Below are positions 56,905-64,000 of a DNA stretch of 64,000 bases, piece by piece. This DNA comes from JABDCD01 sp964469525 (GTDB lineage: Bacteria > Pseudomonadota > Alphaproteobacteria > Rickettsiales > SXRF01). The number at the start of each line of letters is the position of its first letter. Within the stretch, counting starts at the first letter, position 1. The notes beneath the pieces are model-generated. The model did not search any database. It was not told the origin of the DNA and saw nothing but the letters and a program-made list of their open reading frames with translations. Where the stretch lies: positions 100,009 through 164,008 of the forward strand of contig CAYXYU010000004.1 in NCBI GenBank assembly GCA_964469525.1, in the 5' to 3' direction. Position numbers and translations under genes: made by a program.

Positions 56905-58452
56905 ATGACCGATCGCATATTAATCCTTGATTTCGGCTCGCAGGTAACCCAGCTGATCGCCCGCCGCGTGCGCGAGGCGGGGGTCTATTCCGAAATCCGC
57001 CCTTATAACGCCTCCGATAATGATATCACCGCCTTCGGCGCGCGCGGCATCATTCTTTCCGGCGGCCCCGCCTCGGTGCACGAAGACGTGTCGCCGAAGG
57101 TCAGCCAGCGCGTATTTTCGCTGGGCGTGCCGGTGCTTGGCATCTGCTATGGTGAGCAGCTGATGTGCCAGCAGCTGGGCGGACGGGTGGAGATGTCGGA
57201 CCACCGCGAGTTCGGCCGCGCCCTGATCGAAGTCAGTGCCGACTGCGCGCTGTTTTCGGGTATATGGAAAAAGGGTGAGCAGAAGCCAGTTTGGATGAGC
57301 CATGGCGATCGCGTCATTGAGCTGCCACCGGGATTTTCCGTGATGGCGAAAACCCCCTCCGCGCCCTTTGCCGCCATTGCCGACGAAAGTCGGCACTATT
57401 ACGGCGTGCAGTTCCACCCCGAGGTGGTGCATACGCCGGATGGAGCGAAGTTGATCGCGAACTTCGTGCGCAATATCTGCGGCTGCCGCGGCGACTGGAC
57501 GATGGCGGCTTTCCGCCAAACCGAAATCGCCCGCATCCGCCGGCAGGTCGGGCACAAGCGCGTGGTGTGCGGCGTCTCCGGCGGCGTCGACTCCGCCGTG
57601 GTGGCGGCGCTGCTGCATGAGGCGATCGGCGAGCAGCTGACCTGCATCTTCGTGGATACGGGCCTGTTGCGCAAGGGCGAGCCGGAACAGGTCGACGCAC
57701 TGTTCAAGGAGCATTTCCATATCCCGCTGATCCATGTTGATGCCGGCATGGTGTTTCTGAACCGTCTGCGCGGCGTTACCGACCCCGAAAAGAAGCGCAA
57801 GATCATTGGTGAAACTTTCATTGAAGTGTTTGAGAAGGAGGCGGAGGAAGCGGGCGGTGCCGATTTCCTGGCGCAGGGTACGCTGTATCCCGACGTCATC
57901 GAATCGGTATCGTTTACCGGCGGCCCGAGCGTCACCATCAAGTCGCACCATAATGTCGGCGGCCTGCCGGAGCGCATGAAGATGGCGTTGGTCGAGCCGT
58001 TGCGCGAGCTATTCAAGGACGAGGTGCGGGCGCTGGGGCGTGAGCTCGGCATGCCGGAGCGCATGGTGGGGCGGCACCCGTTTCCCGGGCCGGGACTGGC
58101 CATCCGCATCCCCGGGGAGATTACGTCTGAGAAGCTGGAGATATTACGCAAGGCCGATGCGATCTACATTGAGGAGATCCGCGAAGCCGGCCTGTATGAC
58201 GAGATCTGGCAGGCCTTCGCTGTGCTGCTGCCGGTGCGTACGGTCGGCGTTATGGGCGATGCGCGCAGCTATGACTATGCTTGTGCCCTGCGCGCCGTTA
58301 CATCGACCGATGGCATGACCGCCGATTATTACCACTTCAGCCATGAATTCTTGAGCCGCGCCGCCAATCGTATTATTAATGAAGTGCGTGGCATTAACCG
58401 CATCGTCTATGATGTAACAAGCAAGCCGCCGGGAACGGTCGAGTGGGAATAG
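56905..58452 (+). CDS. guaA: GMP synthase (glutamine-hydrolysing)
   Basis: GuaA converts XMP to GMP; 515 residues. The class I glutaminase domain has ILDFGSQVTQLIARRVRE, nucleophile Cys81 in GICYGEQ (the residue after Gly is often Met or Gln in relatives) and FHPEVVHT. The ATP-pyrophosphatase domain has VSGGVDSAVVAALLHEA. The dimerisation domain ends with the invariant SKPPGTVEWE. Monocistronic lead, but the YfgM-like gene starts only three bases after its stop. Confidence 0.98.
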   Translation: MTDRILILDFGSQVTQLIARRVREAGVYSEIRPYNASDNDITAFGARGIILSGGPASVHEDVSPKVSQRVFSLGVPVLGICYGEQLMCQQLGGRVEMSDHREFGRALIEVSADCALFSGIWKKGEQKPVWMSHGDRVIELPPGFSVMAKTPSAPFAAIADESRHYYGVQFHPEVVHTPDGAKLIANFVRNICGCRGDWTMAAFRQTEIARIRRQVGHKRVVCGVSGGVDSAVVAALLHEAIGEQLTCIFVDTGLLRKGEPEQVDALFKEHFHIPLIHVDAGMVFLNRLRGVTDPEKKRKIIGETFIEVFEKEAEEAGGADFLAQGTLYPDVIESVSFTGGPSVTIKSHHNVGGLPERMKMALVEPLRELFKDEVRALGRELGMPERMVGRHPFPGPGLAIRIPGEITSEKLEILRKADAIYIEEIREAGLYDEIWQAFAVLLPVRTVGVMGDARSYDYACALRAVTSTDGMTADYYHFSHEFLSRAANRIINEVRGINRIVYDVTSKPPGTVEWE

Positions 58453-58455
58453 TCC

Positions 58456-59061
58456 ATGAATGAGTTATTGGCAGAATTGGAACAGGACCTGCGCAACGAG
58501 CGTTTGCAGAAGCTGTGGCACAGTTTCGGCAAGGTGATGGTCGCCTTGAGCGTTGCGGTCATCCTGGTGACGGTCGCGGTCGTGCTGGTGCATGAGCATC
58601 GGCAGTCGCGTGCCATGCAGCAGACGGCGCAGTTCATGGCCGGACTCGACCGGATGGGCGTCGAGGATTATGCGGGCGCGGCGGCCATATTCGATGCGAT
58701 GGCGCAGGACCTGAAATCCCCCTATTACGGTATGGCTATGATGCAGAAGGCGCGTGCTGAGGGGGCGGGCGGCGACCGCGAAGCGGCGGAAAAAGCCTAT
58801 GCGGCGCTTGCGGAGCATGACCGGCTGTTTGGCGAACTGGCGCAGATGATGGTGCCGGAGCATGCAGTCGACCCGGACCGCGCCTCGCCCTTTTACCATA
58901 CGCTGGCCGAGTGGCGCGCCTGGCAAATAGTTGAAGGAGGAAAGAAGGAGGAAGCACTTAAACTGTTCATTAAGCTGCGCGACGACAGCGACGCGCCGCC
59001 AACCCTTCGTGAGCGGTCGGCGGAAGCGGCGCAATACCTGTCGGGAGGATCGGGTGAATAG
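58456..59061 (+). CDS. YfgM-like TPR membrane protein
   Basis: This 201-residue protein is anchored by one N-terminal helix (VALSVAVILVTVAVVLV, about 30-47). The periplasmic part has TPR-like helices (EDYAGAAAIFDAMAQDLKSPYYGMAMMQKARAE, EEALKLFIKL). It matches the YfgM/DUF2133-type family, which in E. coli is an ancillary subunit at the SecYEG translocon and chaperone network. Its position directly before bamB and der is the same as in E. coli, which supports the assignment. Confidence 0.88.
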   Translation: MNELLAELEQDLRNERLQKLWHSFGKVMVALSVAVILVTVAVVLVHEHRQSRAMQQTAQFMAGLDRMGVEDYAGAAAIFDAMAQDLKSPYYGMAMMQKARAEGAGGDREAAEKAYAALAEHDRLFGELAQMMVPEHAVDPDRASPFYHTLAEWRAWQIVEGGKKEEALKLFIKLRDDSDAPPTLRERSAEAAQYLSGGSGE

Positions 59062-60388
59062 GCGGTTGCTGTGGCTGATATTTGTGGCGTGCGGTATGTC
59101 CGGCTGCAGCTATCTGCCCGACTGGATGGGCGGCGAGCCGGAAGCGAAGCCGCGGTTGGCGGGAGAGCGCCTCGCCGTGCTGCCGGTGGCCGCTGACCTG
59201 CAGCCCGACGAGCTGATGAAGGAACTGGCAGTCACGCTGCCGGCGCCGATGCTCAATCCCGAGTGGGCACAGCACGGCAGTGCGCCGCCGGCCGCCAGCG
59301 GCAACCTGGCGATTAACGGCGGTCTGGCTGCTGAGGAAAGTGTTTCGGCCGGGGAAGGGGAAGCATTCAGCCATACCATCATTCCGCAGCCGGTCGCAGG
59401 CGGCGGCATGGTATTCGTCATAGACGCGGTGGGCAACATCTCGGCGCACGAGGCCGGAAATATCGACAATGTACGCTGGCAGTCGGTGGGAGTTGCGGAA
59501 GAAGATGAGCCGGAAATCATGGGTGGCGGGCTGGCTTATGCGGAGGGGAAGCTTTATGCTACCTCCGGACGGGGAACCGTTGCTGCGTTCGATGCCGCCA
59601 CTGGCCAGCCCATCTGGCGCAAGGAACTCGGCATACCTTTCGTTTCGCCGCCGCGCGTAGCGGGCGATAGGCTGTTTATCATCACTATCGACAACCAACT
59701 CTATGCCATCAGCGCCGCAAGCGGCGAGGCGCTGTGGAGTCACCGCGGCATCAGCGAGACCGCTGGCATGGTTTCGTCCGTATCGCCGGTGCTGTCAGGC
59801 GATACGCTGATCGTTCCTTATTCCTCGGGCGAACTCTATGCTCTGTCCGCCTCCACGGGACGCGAAATCTGGAATGATTCCCTCTCCGCGGACAAACGCA
59901 CGCAGGCCACTTCCGGCTTTTCCGGCATCGGCGGTGATCCGGTGGTCGACGGCAATATTATGTTTGCGGTAAGCAACGGCGGCATGCTGTCGGTCATGCA
60001 TCTCGTTACCGCCCAGCCGGTGTGGAGTCGGCCGATCGGCGCCATCAATACGCCATGGCTGGCAGGCGATTTCATGTATCTTCTGACCGCTGATAACACA
60101 CTGGTCTGCTTCATCAAGTACAGCGGGCGCATCCGCTGGGCGACGCGGTTGCGCGGCTTCGAGAACGAGGAGAAGAAACTCGACCCGATCGTCTGGCGCG
60201 GGCCGGTGCTGGTGAACGGAAAGCTTGCTGTTGTATCGTCCGACGGTGAAATGCTGCTGGTCTCGGCCGCGGACGGCACCGTCACCGACACGCGTTCGGT
60301 CCCCGAAGGCATTTTCACCGCCCCCATCGTGGCTGGCGGCGTGATGTATCTGATCGATCAGGACGCAACCCTGCATTCTCTGCAGTAG
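59054..60388 (+). CDS. bamB: Outer-membrane assembly lipoprotein BamB
   Basis: BamB is a beta-propeller lipoprotein of the BAM complex. I place the start at the GTG at 59054, behind GGGAGGA, inside the end of the YfgM-like gene; the product has 444 residues with lipobox MSGC (Cys at about 18). Repeated PQQ-type blades include GTVAAFDAATGQPIWRKEL, NQLYAISAASGEALWSH and GELYALSASTGREIW, ending with MYLIDQDATLHSL. The yfgM-bamB-der order is the same as in gammaproteobacteria. Confidence 0.94.
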   Translation: MNRRLLWLIFVACGMSGCSYLPDWMGGEPEAKPRLAGERLAVLPVAADLQPDELMKELAVTLPAPMLNPEWAQHGSAPPAASGNLAINGGLAAEESVSAGEGEAFSHTIIPQPVAGGGMVFVIDAVGNISAHEAGNIDNVRWQSVGVAEEDEPEIMGGGLAYAEGKLYATSGRGTVAAFDAATGQPIWRKELGIPFVSPPRVAGDRLFIITIDNQLYAISAASGEALWSHRGISETAGMVSSVSPVLSGDTLIVPYSSGELYALSASTGREIWNDSLSADKRTQATSGFSGIGGDPVVDGNIMFAVSNGGMLSVMHLVTAQPVWSRPIGAINTPWLAGDFMYLLTADNTLVCFIKYSGRIRWATRLRGFENEEKKLDPIVWRGPVLVNGKLAVVSSDGEMLLVSAADGTVTDTRSVPEGIFTAPIVAGGVMYLIDQDATLHSLQ

Positions 60389-60392
60389 CAGC

Positions 60393-61733
60393 ATGTCCTT
60401 CACCGTTGCCATCGTCGGCCGTCCCAATGTCGGCAAATCCACCCTTTTCAATCGGTTGACTGGCAAGCGCCAGGCGCTGATCGATGATACGCCCGGCGTG
60501 ACGCGTGATTGGCGCGAAGGTGAGGTGGCACTGGCGGGGCTTTCCTTTACTATTCTTGACACAGCGGGGCTGGAGCAGGCGGAAAAGAGCAGCCTACAGG
60601 CCCGCATGACCCGGCAGACGCAGGCGGCCATCGCCCGCGCCGACGTAGCGCTGTTGGTGGCGGACGGCCGGGCCGGAATTACCCCGACTGACCGGCATTT
60701 CGCGCAGGAGCTGCGCCAGACCGGCAAGCCAGTCGTGCTGGTGGTGAACAAGGCGGAGGGCGGCAAGGCCAGCGCCGCCATCGCCGAAGCTTATAGCCTG
60801 GGGCTGGGTGAGCCGGTAGCGGTCTCGGCCGAGCATGGCGAAGGGCTGGCGGATCTGTATGAGGCACTGGCGCCCTTTGCTAACGCAGCCACAAAAGAAA
60901 CCGGTCCTGCAGAAACCAAGCCTACATCTATGCAGATCGCCGTCGTCGGCCGCCCCAATGTCGGAAAATCCACCTTGGTCAACCATATCCTCGGGGAGGA
61001 GCGTGTGCTGACCGGTCCCGAGGCGGGCATTACCCGCGATGCCATCATGATTGACACGGAATTCGAGGGACAGAAGGTCCGGCTGGTCGATACGGCCGGC
61101 ATGCGTCGCAAGGCGAACGTTACCACCAAGCTCGAGAAACTCTCCGTCGCCGATACGCTGCAGGCGGTGCGGTTCGCGCATGTTGTGGTGCTGGTGGTGG
61201 ACGCCAATGAACCGCTCGAAAAGCAGGAAAATACTATTGCGGCGCTGGTCGAGCAGGAGGGGCGCGCCCTGGTGCTGGCAGTCAACAAGTGGGATACGGT
61301 GAGCGATAAGCCGGCTTATCTCAAGGCGATCCATCAGCGCCTGGAAAAAGTGCTGCCGCAGGTGAAGGGCATAGCCGTTGTTCCCATCTCGGCCCAGACC
61401 GGCGAGGGGGTGGATAAGCTGCTCAGGGAATGTTTCAAGGCCTACCGCGTCTGGAACCGCCATATCGCCACCGGCCAGCTCAACCGCTGGCTGGAGGCAG
61501 CGATCGATGTCCATACGCCGCCACTGGTCAAGTCGCGGCGCATCAAGATTCGCTACATGACGCAGAAATCGGCGCGCCCGCCGACTTTCCTCCTGTTTGC
61601 GAATACCGGTGACGTTCCGGAGGATTATCTGCGCTATCTGGTGAATTCGCTGCGCGAGGCCTTCGCCTTGCCGGGGGTACCAATTCGGATTAAAATCCGC
61701 AAAAACAAAAATCCTTACGCCGAAAAGAAATAG
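60393..61733 (+). CDS. der: Ribosome-biogenesis GTPase Der
   Basis: Der (EngA) is a double GTPase needed for 50S assembly; 446 residues. The two G1 motifs are GRPNVGKSTLFNRL and GRPNVGKSTLVNHIL. G3 motifs are DTAGLEQ and DTAGMRRKA, and NKWD is present in domain 2. A KH-like C-terminal domain ends with VPIRIKIRKNKNPYAEKK. The TAG overlaps the next gene's GTG by one base. Confidence 0.98.
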   Translation: MSFTVAIVGRPNVGKSTLFNRLTGKRQALIDDTPGVTRDWREGEVALAGLSFTILDTAGLEQAEKSSLQARMTRQTQAAIARADVALLVADGRAGITPTDRHFAQELRQTGKPVVLVVNKAEGGKASAAIAEAYSLGLGEPVAVSAEHGEGLADLYEALAPFANAATKETGPAETKPTSMQIAVVGRPNVGKSTLVNHILGEERVLTGPEAGITRDAIMIDTEFEGQKVRLVDTAGMRRKANVTTKLEKLSVADTLQAVRFAHVVVLVVDANEPLEKQENTIAALVEQEGRALVLAVNKWDTVSDKPAYLKAIHQRLEKVLPQVKGIAVVPISAQTGEGVDKLLRECFKAYRVWNRHIATGQLNRWLEAAIDVHTPPLVKSRRIKIRYMTQKSARPPTFLLFANTGDVPEDYLRYLVNSLREAFALPGVPIRIKIRKNKNPYAEKK

Positions 61734-62668
61734 TGTCCCCCGCCATCGAAATCCGCCGGCTGCATAAAACCTACACCGACAAGCGCGGGCAGGAAAAAGT
61801 GGCGCTGAAGGGCATCGACCTCGACATCCCGCGCGGCGCGTTTTTCGGGTTGCTGGGTCCGAACGGCGCGGGCAAGTCGACGCTGATCAACATCCTCGCC
61901 GGGCTCGTCATCAAGACCGGCGGCGATGCGCGCATCATGGGGCATGACATCATCGCCGACATGCGGGCGGCGCGGCAGGCGATCGGGGTGGTGCCGCAGG
62001 AGTTGGTGCTCGACACGTTTTTCACCGTGCGGCAGGCGCTCGACATCCATGCCGGTTATTACGGTGTGCCCAAACATCAACGCCGTACGCAGGAGATCAT
62101 CGAAGCGATGGGGCTTTCCGACAAGGCCGATATCCATCCGCGCCGCCTGTCGGGCGGCATGCGCCGCCGCCTGCTGGTCGCCAAGGCGCTGGTGCATTCG
62201 CCGCCGGTGCTGATCCTCGACGAGCCGACGGCGGGTGTCGATGTCGAGCTGCGCACGCAGCTGTGGGAGTACGTGAAACAGCTCAACCGCAACGGCACGA
62301 CAGTACTGCTGACCACTCACTATTTGGAAGAAGCCGAGGAACTATGTGATACCATAGCCGTCATCAACCACGGCGAGCTCATCGCCTGTGATAAGAAAAC
62401 GGCGCTTCTGCGCAGCTTCGACAGCAAGCAGCTGGTGATTACGCCCTCGCAGTCGCTGAAGGAAATCCCGTCCTGCCTGCAAAAATGGCCGTGCGAATTA
62501 AGCGCCGGCGGGGGGCTCATCATCAATTATCGCCCGAGCCGCAACTCCATGCAGGATATTTTCGACGCGGTGCATGCTTCCGGCATCGGCATTTCCGACA
62601 TGACCACGCGCGAAGCCGACCTGGAAGAGGTCTTTCTCCACCTGACCCGCCATGGCCGGGCCGCCTGA
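61733..62668 (+). CDS. ABC-2 type transporter ATP-binding protein
   Basis: This 311-residue single nucleotide-binding domain has Walker A LLGPNGAGKSTLINIL, Q-loop GVVPQELVLD, signature RLSGGMRRRLLVAKAL, Walker B LILDEPTAGVD, and H-loop LLTTHYLEEAEELC. The C-terminal extension is of the DrrA/YadG kind. Its substrate (drug, polysaccharide, lipid) cannot be told. No permease gene is adjacent on either side, so its partner lies elsewhere. GTG start overlaps the der stop; its own TGA overlaps the next ATG. Confidence 0.9.
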   Translation: MSPAIEIRRLHKTYTDKRGQEKVALKGIDLDIPRGAFFGLLGPNGAGKSTLINILAGLVIKTGGDARIMGHDIIADMRAARQAIGVVPQELVLDTFFTVRQALDIHAGYYGVPKHQRRTQEIIEAMGLSDKADIHPRRLSGGMRRRLLVAKALVHSPPVLILDEPTAGVDVELRTQLWEYVKQLNRNGTTVLLTTHYLEEAEELCDTIAVINHGELIACDKKTALLRSFDSKQLVITPSQSLKEIPSCLQKWPCELSAGGGLIINYRPSRNSMQDIFDAVHASGIGISDMTTREADLEEVFLHLTRHGRAA

Positions 62669-63840
62669 TGGACTTCCCGCTGCGGCTGAAGAAGGGCAGG
62701 GAAGCCGCCATCCGCGCCGGCATGCCATGGATCTATGCCGGCGACATCATCGAATCCTCCGAGCTGCTGCTGGCCCCGCCGGGCAGCTTAGCGTCCATCG
62801 AGACCCATAAAGGCGAGTGTATCGGCACCGGTTATTACAATGCAAAGTCGCAGATCGCCTGCCGGGTCCTGACGCTGAAACGCGAGCCGATCGATGAGGA
62901 ATTCTTTAAGAAACGGCTCAACAACGCGCTGGAGAGACGCGAAAAATTCCTGAAAACGCCCTTTTACCGCCTCATTCATGCGGAATCGGACGGATTTCCG
63001 GGGCTGCTGATCGACCGTTTTGGCGATATTCTGGTAGTGCAAACCGGTACGGCCGGCATGGAAAAGCTGCTGCCCCTGTGGCTTTCGGCGCTGGAATCCC
63101 TGCTGAACCCCGAGGCGATCCTGCTGCGAAACGATGTCCCGGCACGTCGTCTGGAGGGGCTGAAACAAGAGGTGATGGTTCTGAAAGGCGCGATTCCTCC
63201 CCTCGTGGAGGTGCAGGAAAACGGTTTTGTCTACTTTGCCGACCTGCTGCACGGGCAGAAAACCGGTTGGTTTTACGACCAGCGCGATAACCGGCGCATG
63301 ATTGCCGAGTTGGCAGCCGGCAAAACCCTGCTCGATATTTACTCACACTCGGGCGGTTTCGGGCTGCTGGCCGCCAAGAAAGAGGCGCAAGTCACCCTCA
63401 TTGACAGCTCGAAAATGGCGCTCGACCTAGCGCAAAAGACGGCGACGCTGAACCATGTAGACTGCGATGTGCTGCAGTGCGATGCGTTTGAGGCCATGGA
63501 AATGTTACAGCAGGACGGAAAGAGCTTCGATATCGTCGTGGCCGACCCGCCAGCTTTCGTCAAAAACCGGAAGGATATTGCCGCAGGTTTAAAGGGCTAC
63601 GAGAAGGTGGCGCGGCTCGCGGCGCAGCTGGCGGCACCGAACGGGATGCTGTTTGTCGCTTCCTGCTCGCACCATGCCGGGCGTTCGGCCTTCAATAAGG
63701 CGGTGCTTTCGGGCGTGAAAAAAGCTGGCCGACAGGCGAAAATCATCCGCCACACCGGCGCGTCGCCCGACCATCCGGTGCATCCGAAGCTGCCGCAGAG
63801 CGAGTATCTGAAAGGGATCTTGCTGCAACTGTCATCCTGA
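62668..63840 (+). CDS. rlmI: Class I rRNA methyltransferase, RlmI-like (PUA-SAM)
   Basis: The protein has 390 residues. The N-terminal PUA-like domain is PLRLKKGREAAIRAGMPWIYAGDI. A middle domain has FYRLIHAESDGFPGLLIDRFGD, and the SAM-binding domain has GWFYDQRDNRRMIAEL, LLDIYSHSGGFGLLAAKKEA, FDIVVADPPAFVKNRKDI and ASCSHHAG. This is the RlmI/YccW layout that methylates C5 of a 23S rRNA cytidine, but I cannot distinguish RlmI from close relatives. The last codons and the stop lie inside the left arm of the following palindrome. Confidence 0.88.
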   Translation: MDFPLRLKKGREAAIRAGMPWIYAGDIIESSELLLAPPGSLASIETHKGECIGTGYYNAKSQIACRVLTLKREPIDEEFFKKRLNNALERREKFLKTPFYRLIHAESDGFPGLLIDRFGDILVVQTGTAGMEKLLPLWLSALESLLNPEAILLRNDVPARRLEGLKQEVMVLKGAIPPLVEVQENGFVYFADLLHGQKTGWFYDQRDNRRMIAELAAGKTLLDIYSHSGGFGLLAAKKEAQVTLIDSSKMALDLAQKTATLNHVDCDVLQCDAFEAMEMLQQDGKSFDIVVADPPAFVKNRKDIAAGLKGYEKVARLAAQLAAPNGMLFVASCSHHAGRSAFNKAVLSGVKKAGRQAKIIRHTGASPDHPVHPKLPQSEYLKGILLQLSS

Positions 63841-63922
63841 GCGAAGCTGAAGGGCGAAGTCGAAGGATATTCTCTATCGTTGCGAAAGATCCTTCGACTT
63901 GCTACGCTCGCTTGAGATAACA
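63830..63922. repeat. Palindromic repeat (tcatcctgagcgaag family)
   Basis: The left arm 63830-63868 and right arm 63889-63922 are imperfect inverted copies sharing GTCGAAGGAT/ATCCTTCGAC and GAGCGAAG/CGCTCG words. The left arm overlaps the rlmI stop codon, and the right arm ends three bases before the AAGGAG of mscL. It belongs to a widespread type of intergenic repeat and may end the rlmI transcript. Confidence 0.75.
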
Positions 63923-63938
63923 CTTAAGGAGATGCTAC

Positions 63939-64000
63939 ATGTTAAGTGAATTCAAGCAATTTATCGCGCGCGGCAATGTGATCGACCTGGCGGTCGGCAT
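63939..64000 (+). CDS. mscL: Large-conductance mechanosensitive channel, N-terminus only
   Basis: Only 20 codons are inside the window. MLSEFKQFIARGNVIDLAVG matches the N-terminal amphipathic helix and start of the first membrane helix of MscL. An AAGGAG site at 63926-63931 lies at normal spacing before the ATG. MscL releases solutes on osmotic downshock. The rest of the gene runs past the window end. Confidence 0.9.
   Translation, partial: MLSEFKQFIARGNVIDLAVG

Noticed and set aside
1..64000. CRISPR array, tRNA/rRNA genes, prophage or complete IS
   Set aside because: No regularly spaced direct repeats, no cloverleaf in any gap I examined, and no transposase, integrase or phage structural gene.

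Overview
The window is a GC-rich chromosomal segment of an alphaproteobacterium. The gene orders mnmE-mnmG-rsmG-parA-parB, DUF3576-leuS-lptE-holA, petA-petB-petC, purN/purM beside a DUF2066-perM-hdaA block, and a class II fructose bisphosphatase next to homoserine dehydrogenase all point that way. So do a SPFH/NfeD pair, a membrane-anchored cytochrome c (CycM type) and class I PHA synthase. It looks like a free-living, respiring Gram-negative cell. I cannot fix the order from sequence alone; a Rhodospirillales- or Micavibrio-like lineage is my guess. No tRNA, rRNA, CRISPR array, prophage or intact insertion sequence was seen.

Layout. 1-1380: end of the ATP synthase operon (atpD 3' end, a short atpC) and an unknown gene. 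1480-2293 (minus): yggS and a tiny basic protein coupled to it. 2547-3695: porin with a strong terminator. 3801-8630: DUF3576 lipoprotein, leuS, lptE, holA. 8712-9548: a nested palindromic element, then an orphan gene. 9545-15116 (minus): parB, parA, rsmG, mnmG, mnmE with three parS-like sites, so probably origin-proximal. 15179-16156: quinone oxidoreductase. 16160-21975 (minus): amine-oxidase remnant and a yejABEF-type peptide importer. 22003-24333 (minus): small membrane protein, SPFH protein, NfeD, cytochrome c. 24414-27395: kdsB, adenosine kinase, ampG. 27392-28743 (minus): hemF, trmL. 28865-35277: small membrane ORF, petABC, lptD, surA. 35278-35736: the only gene-free gap over 300 bp, holding a large palindromic element. 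35737-37542 (minus): phaC. 37715-42356: proline-rich lipoprotein, aminotransferase, hom, glpX. 42383-54773: DUF6624 protein, dctA, EamA transporter, glnD, a response regulator, hdaA, perM, DUF2066, purM, purN, an exported unknown, ndk. 54926-56763: two paralogous lipoproteins, one with an OmpA C-terminal domain. 56905-64000: guaA, YfgM-like, bamB, der, an ABC ATPase, an rlmI-like methyltransferase and the first codons of mscL.

The window is mostly housekeeping: outer-membrane biogenesis (lptD, lptE, surA, bamB, OmpA-like, kdsB), respiration (atp, petABC, CycM, hemF), replication and segregation (parAB, holA, hdaA), tRNA/rRNA modification, and purine and aspartate-family metabolism.

The most unusual signal is in the repeats. 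Four loci (in yggS, in leuS, over the lptE signal peptide, and between yejA and yejB) carry tandem 7-nt words whose sequence differs at every locus. At three of them the words form the two arms of a hairpin. A fifth hairpin, before leuS, uses an 8-nt word. Several of these are translated. Separately, hemF carries an in-frame palindromic insertion, and two elements with the same TAGAGC outer arms enclose different inner hairpins.
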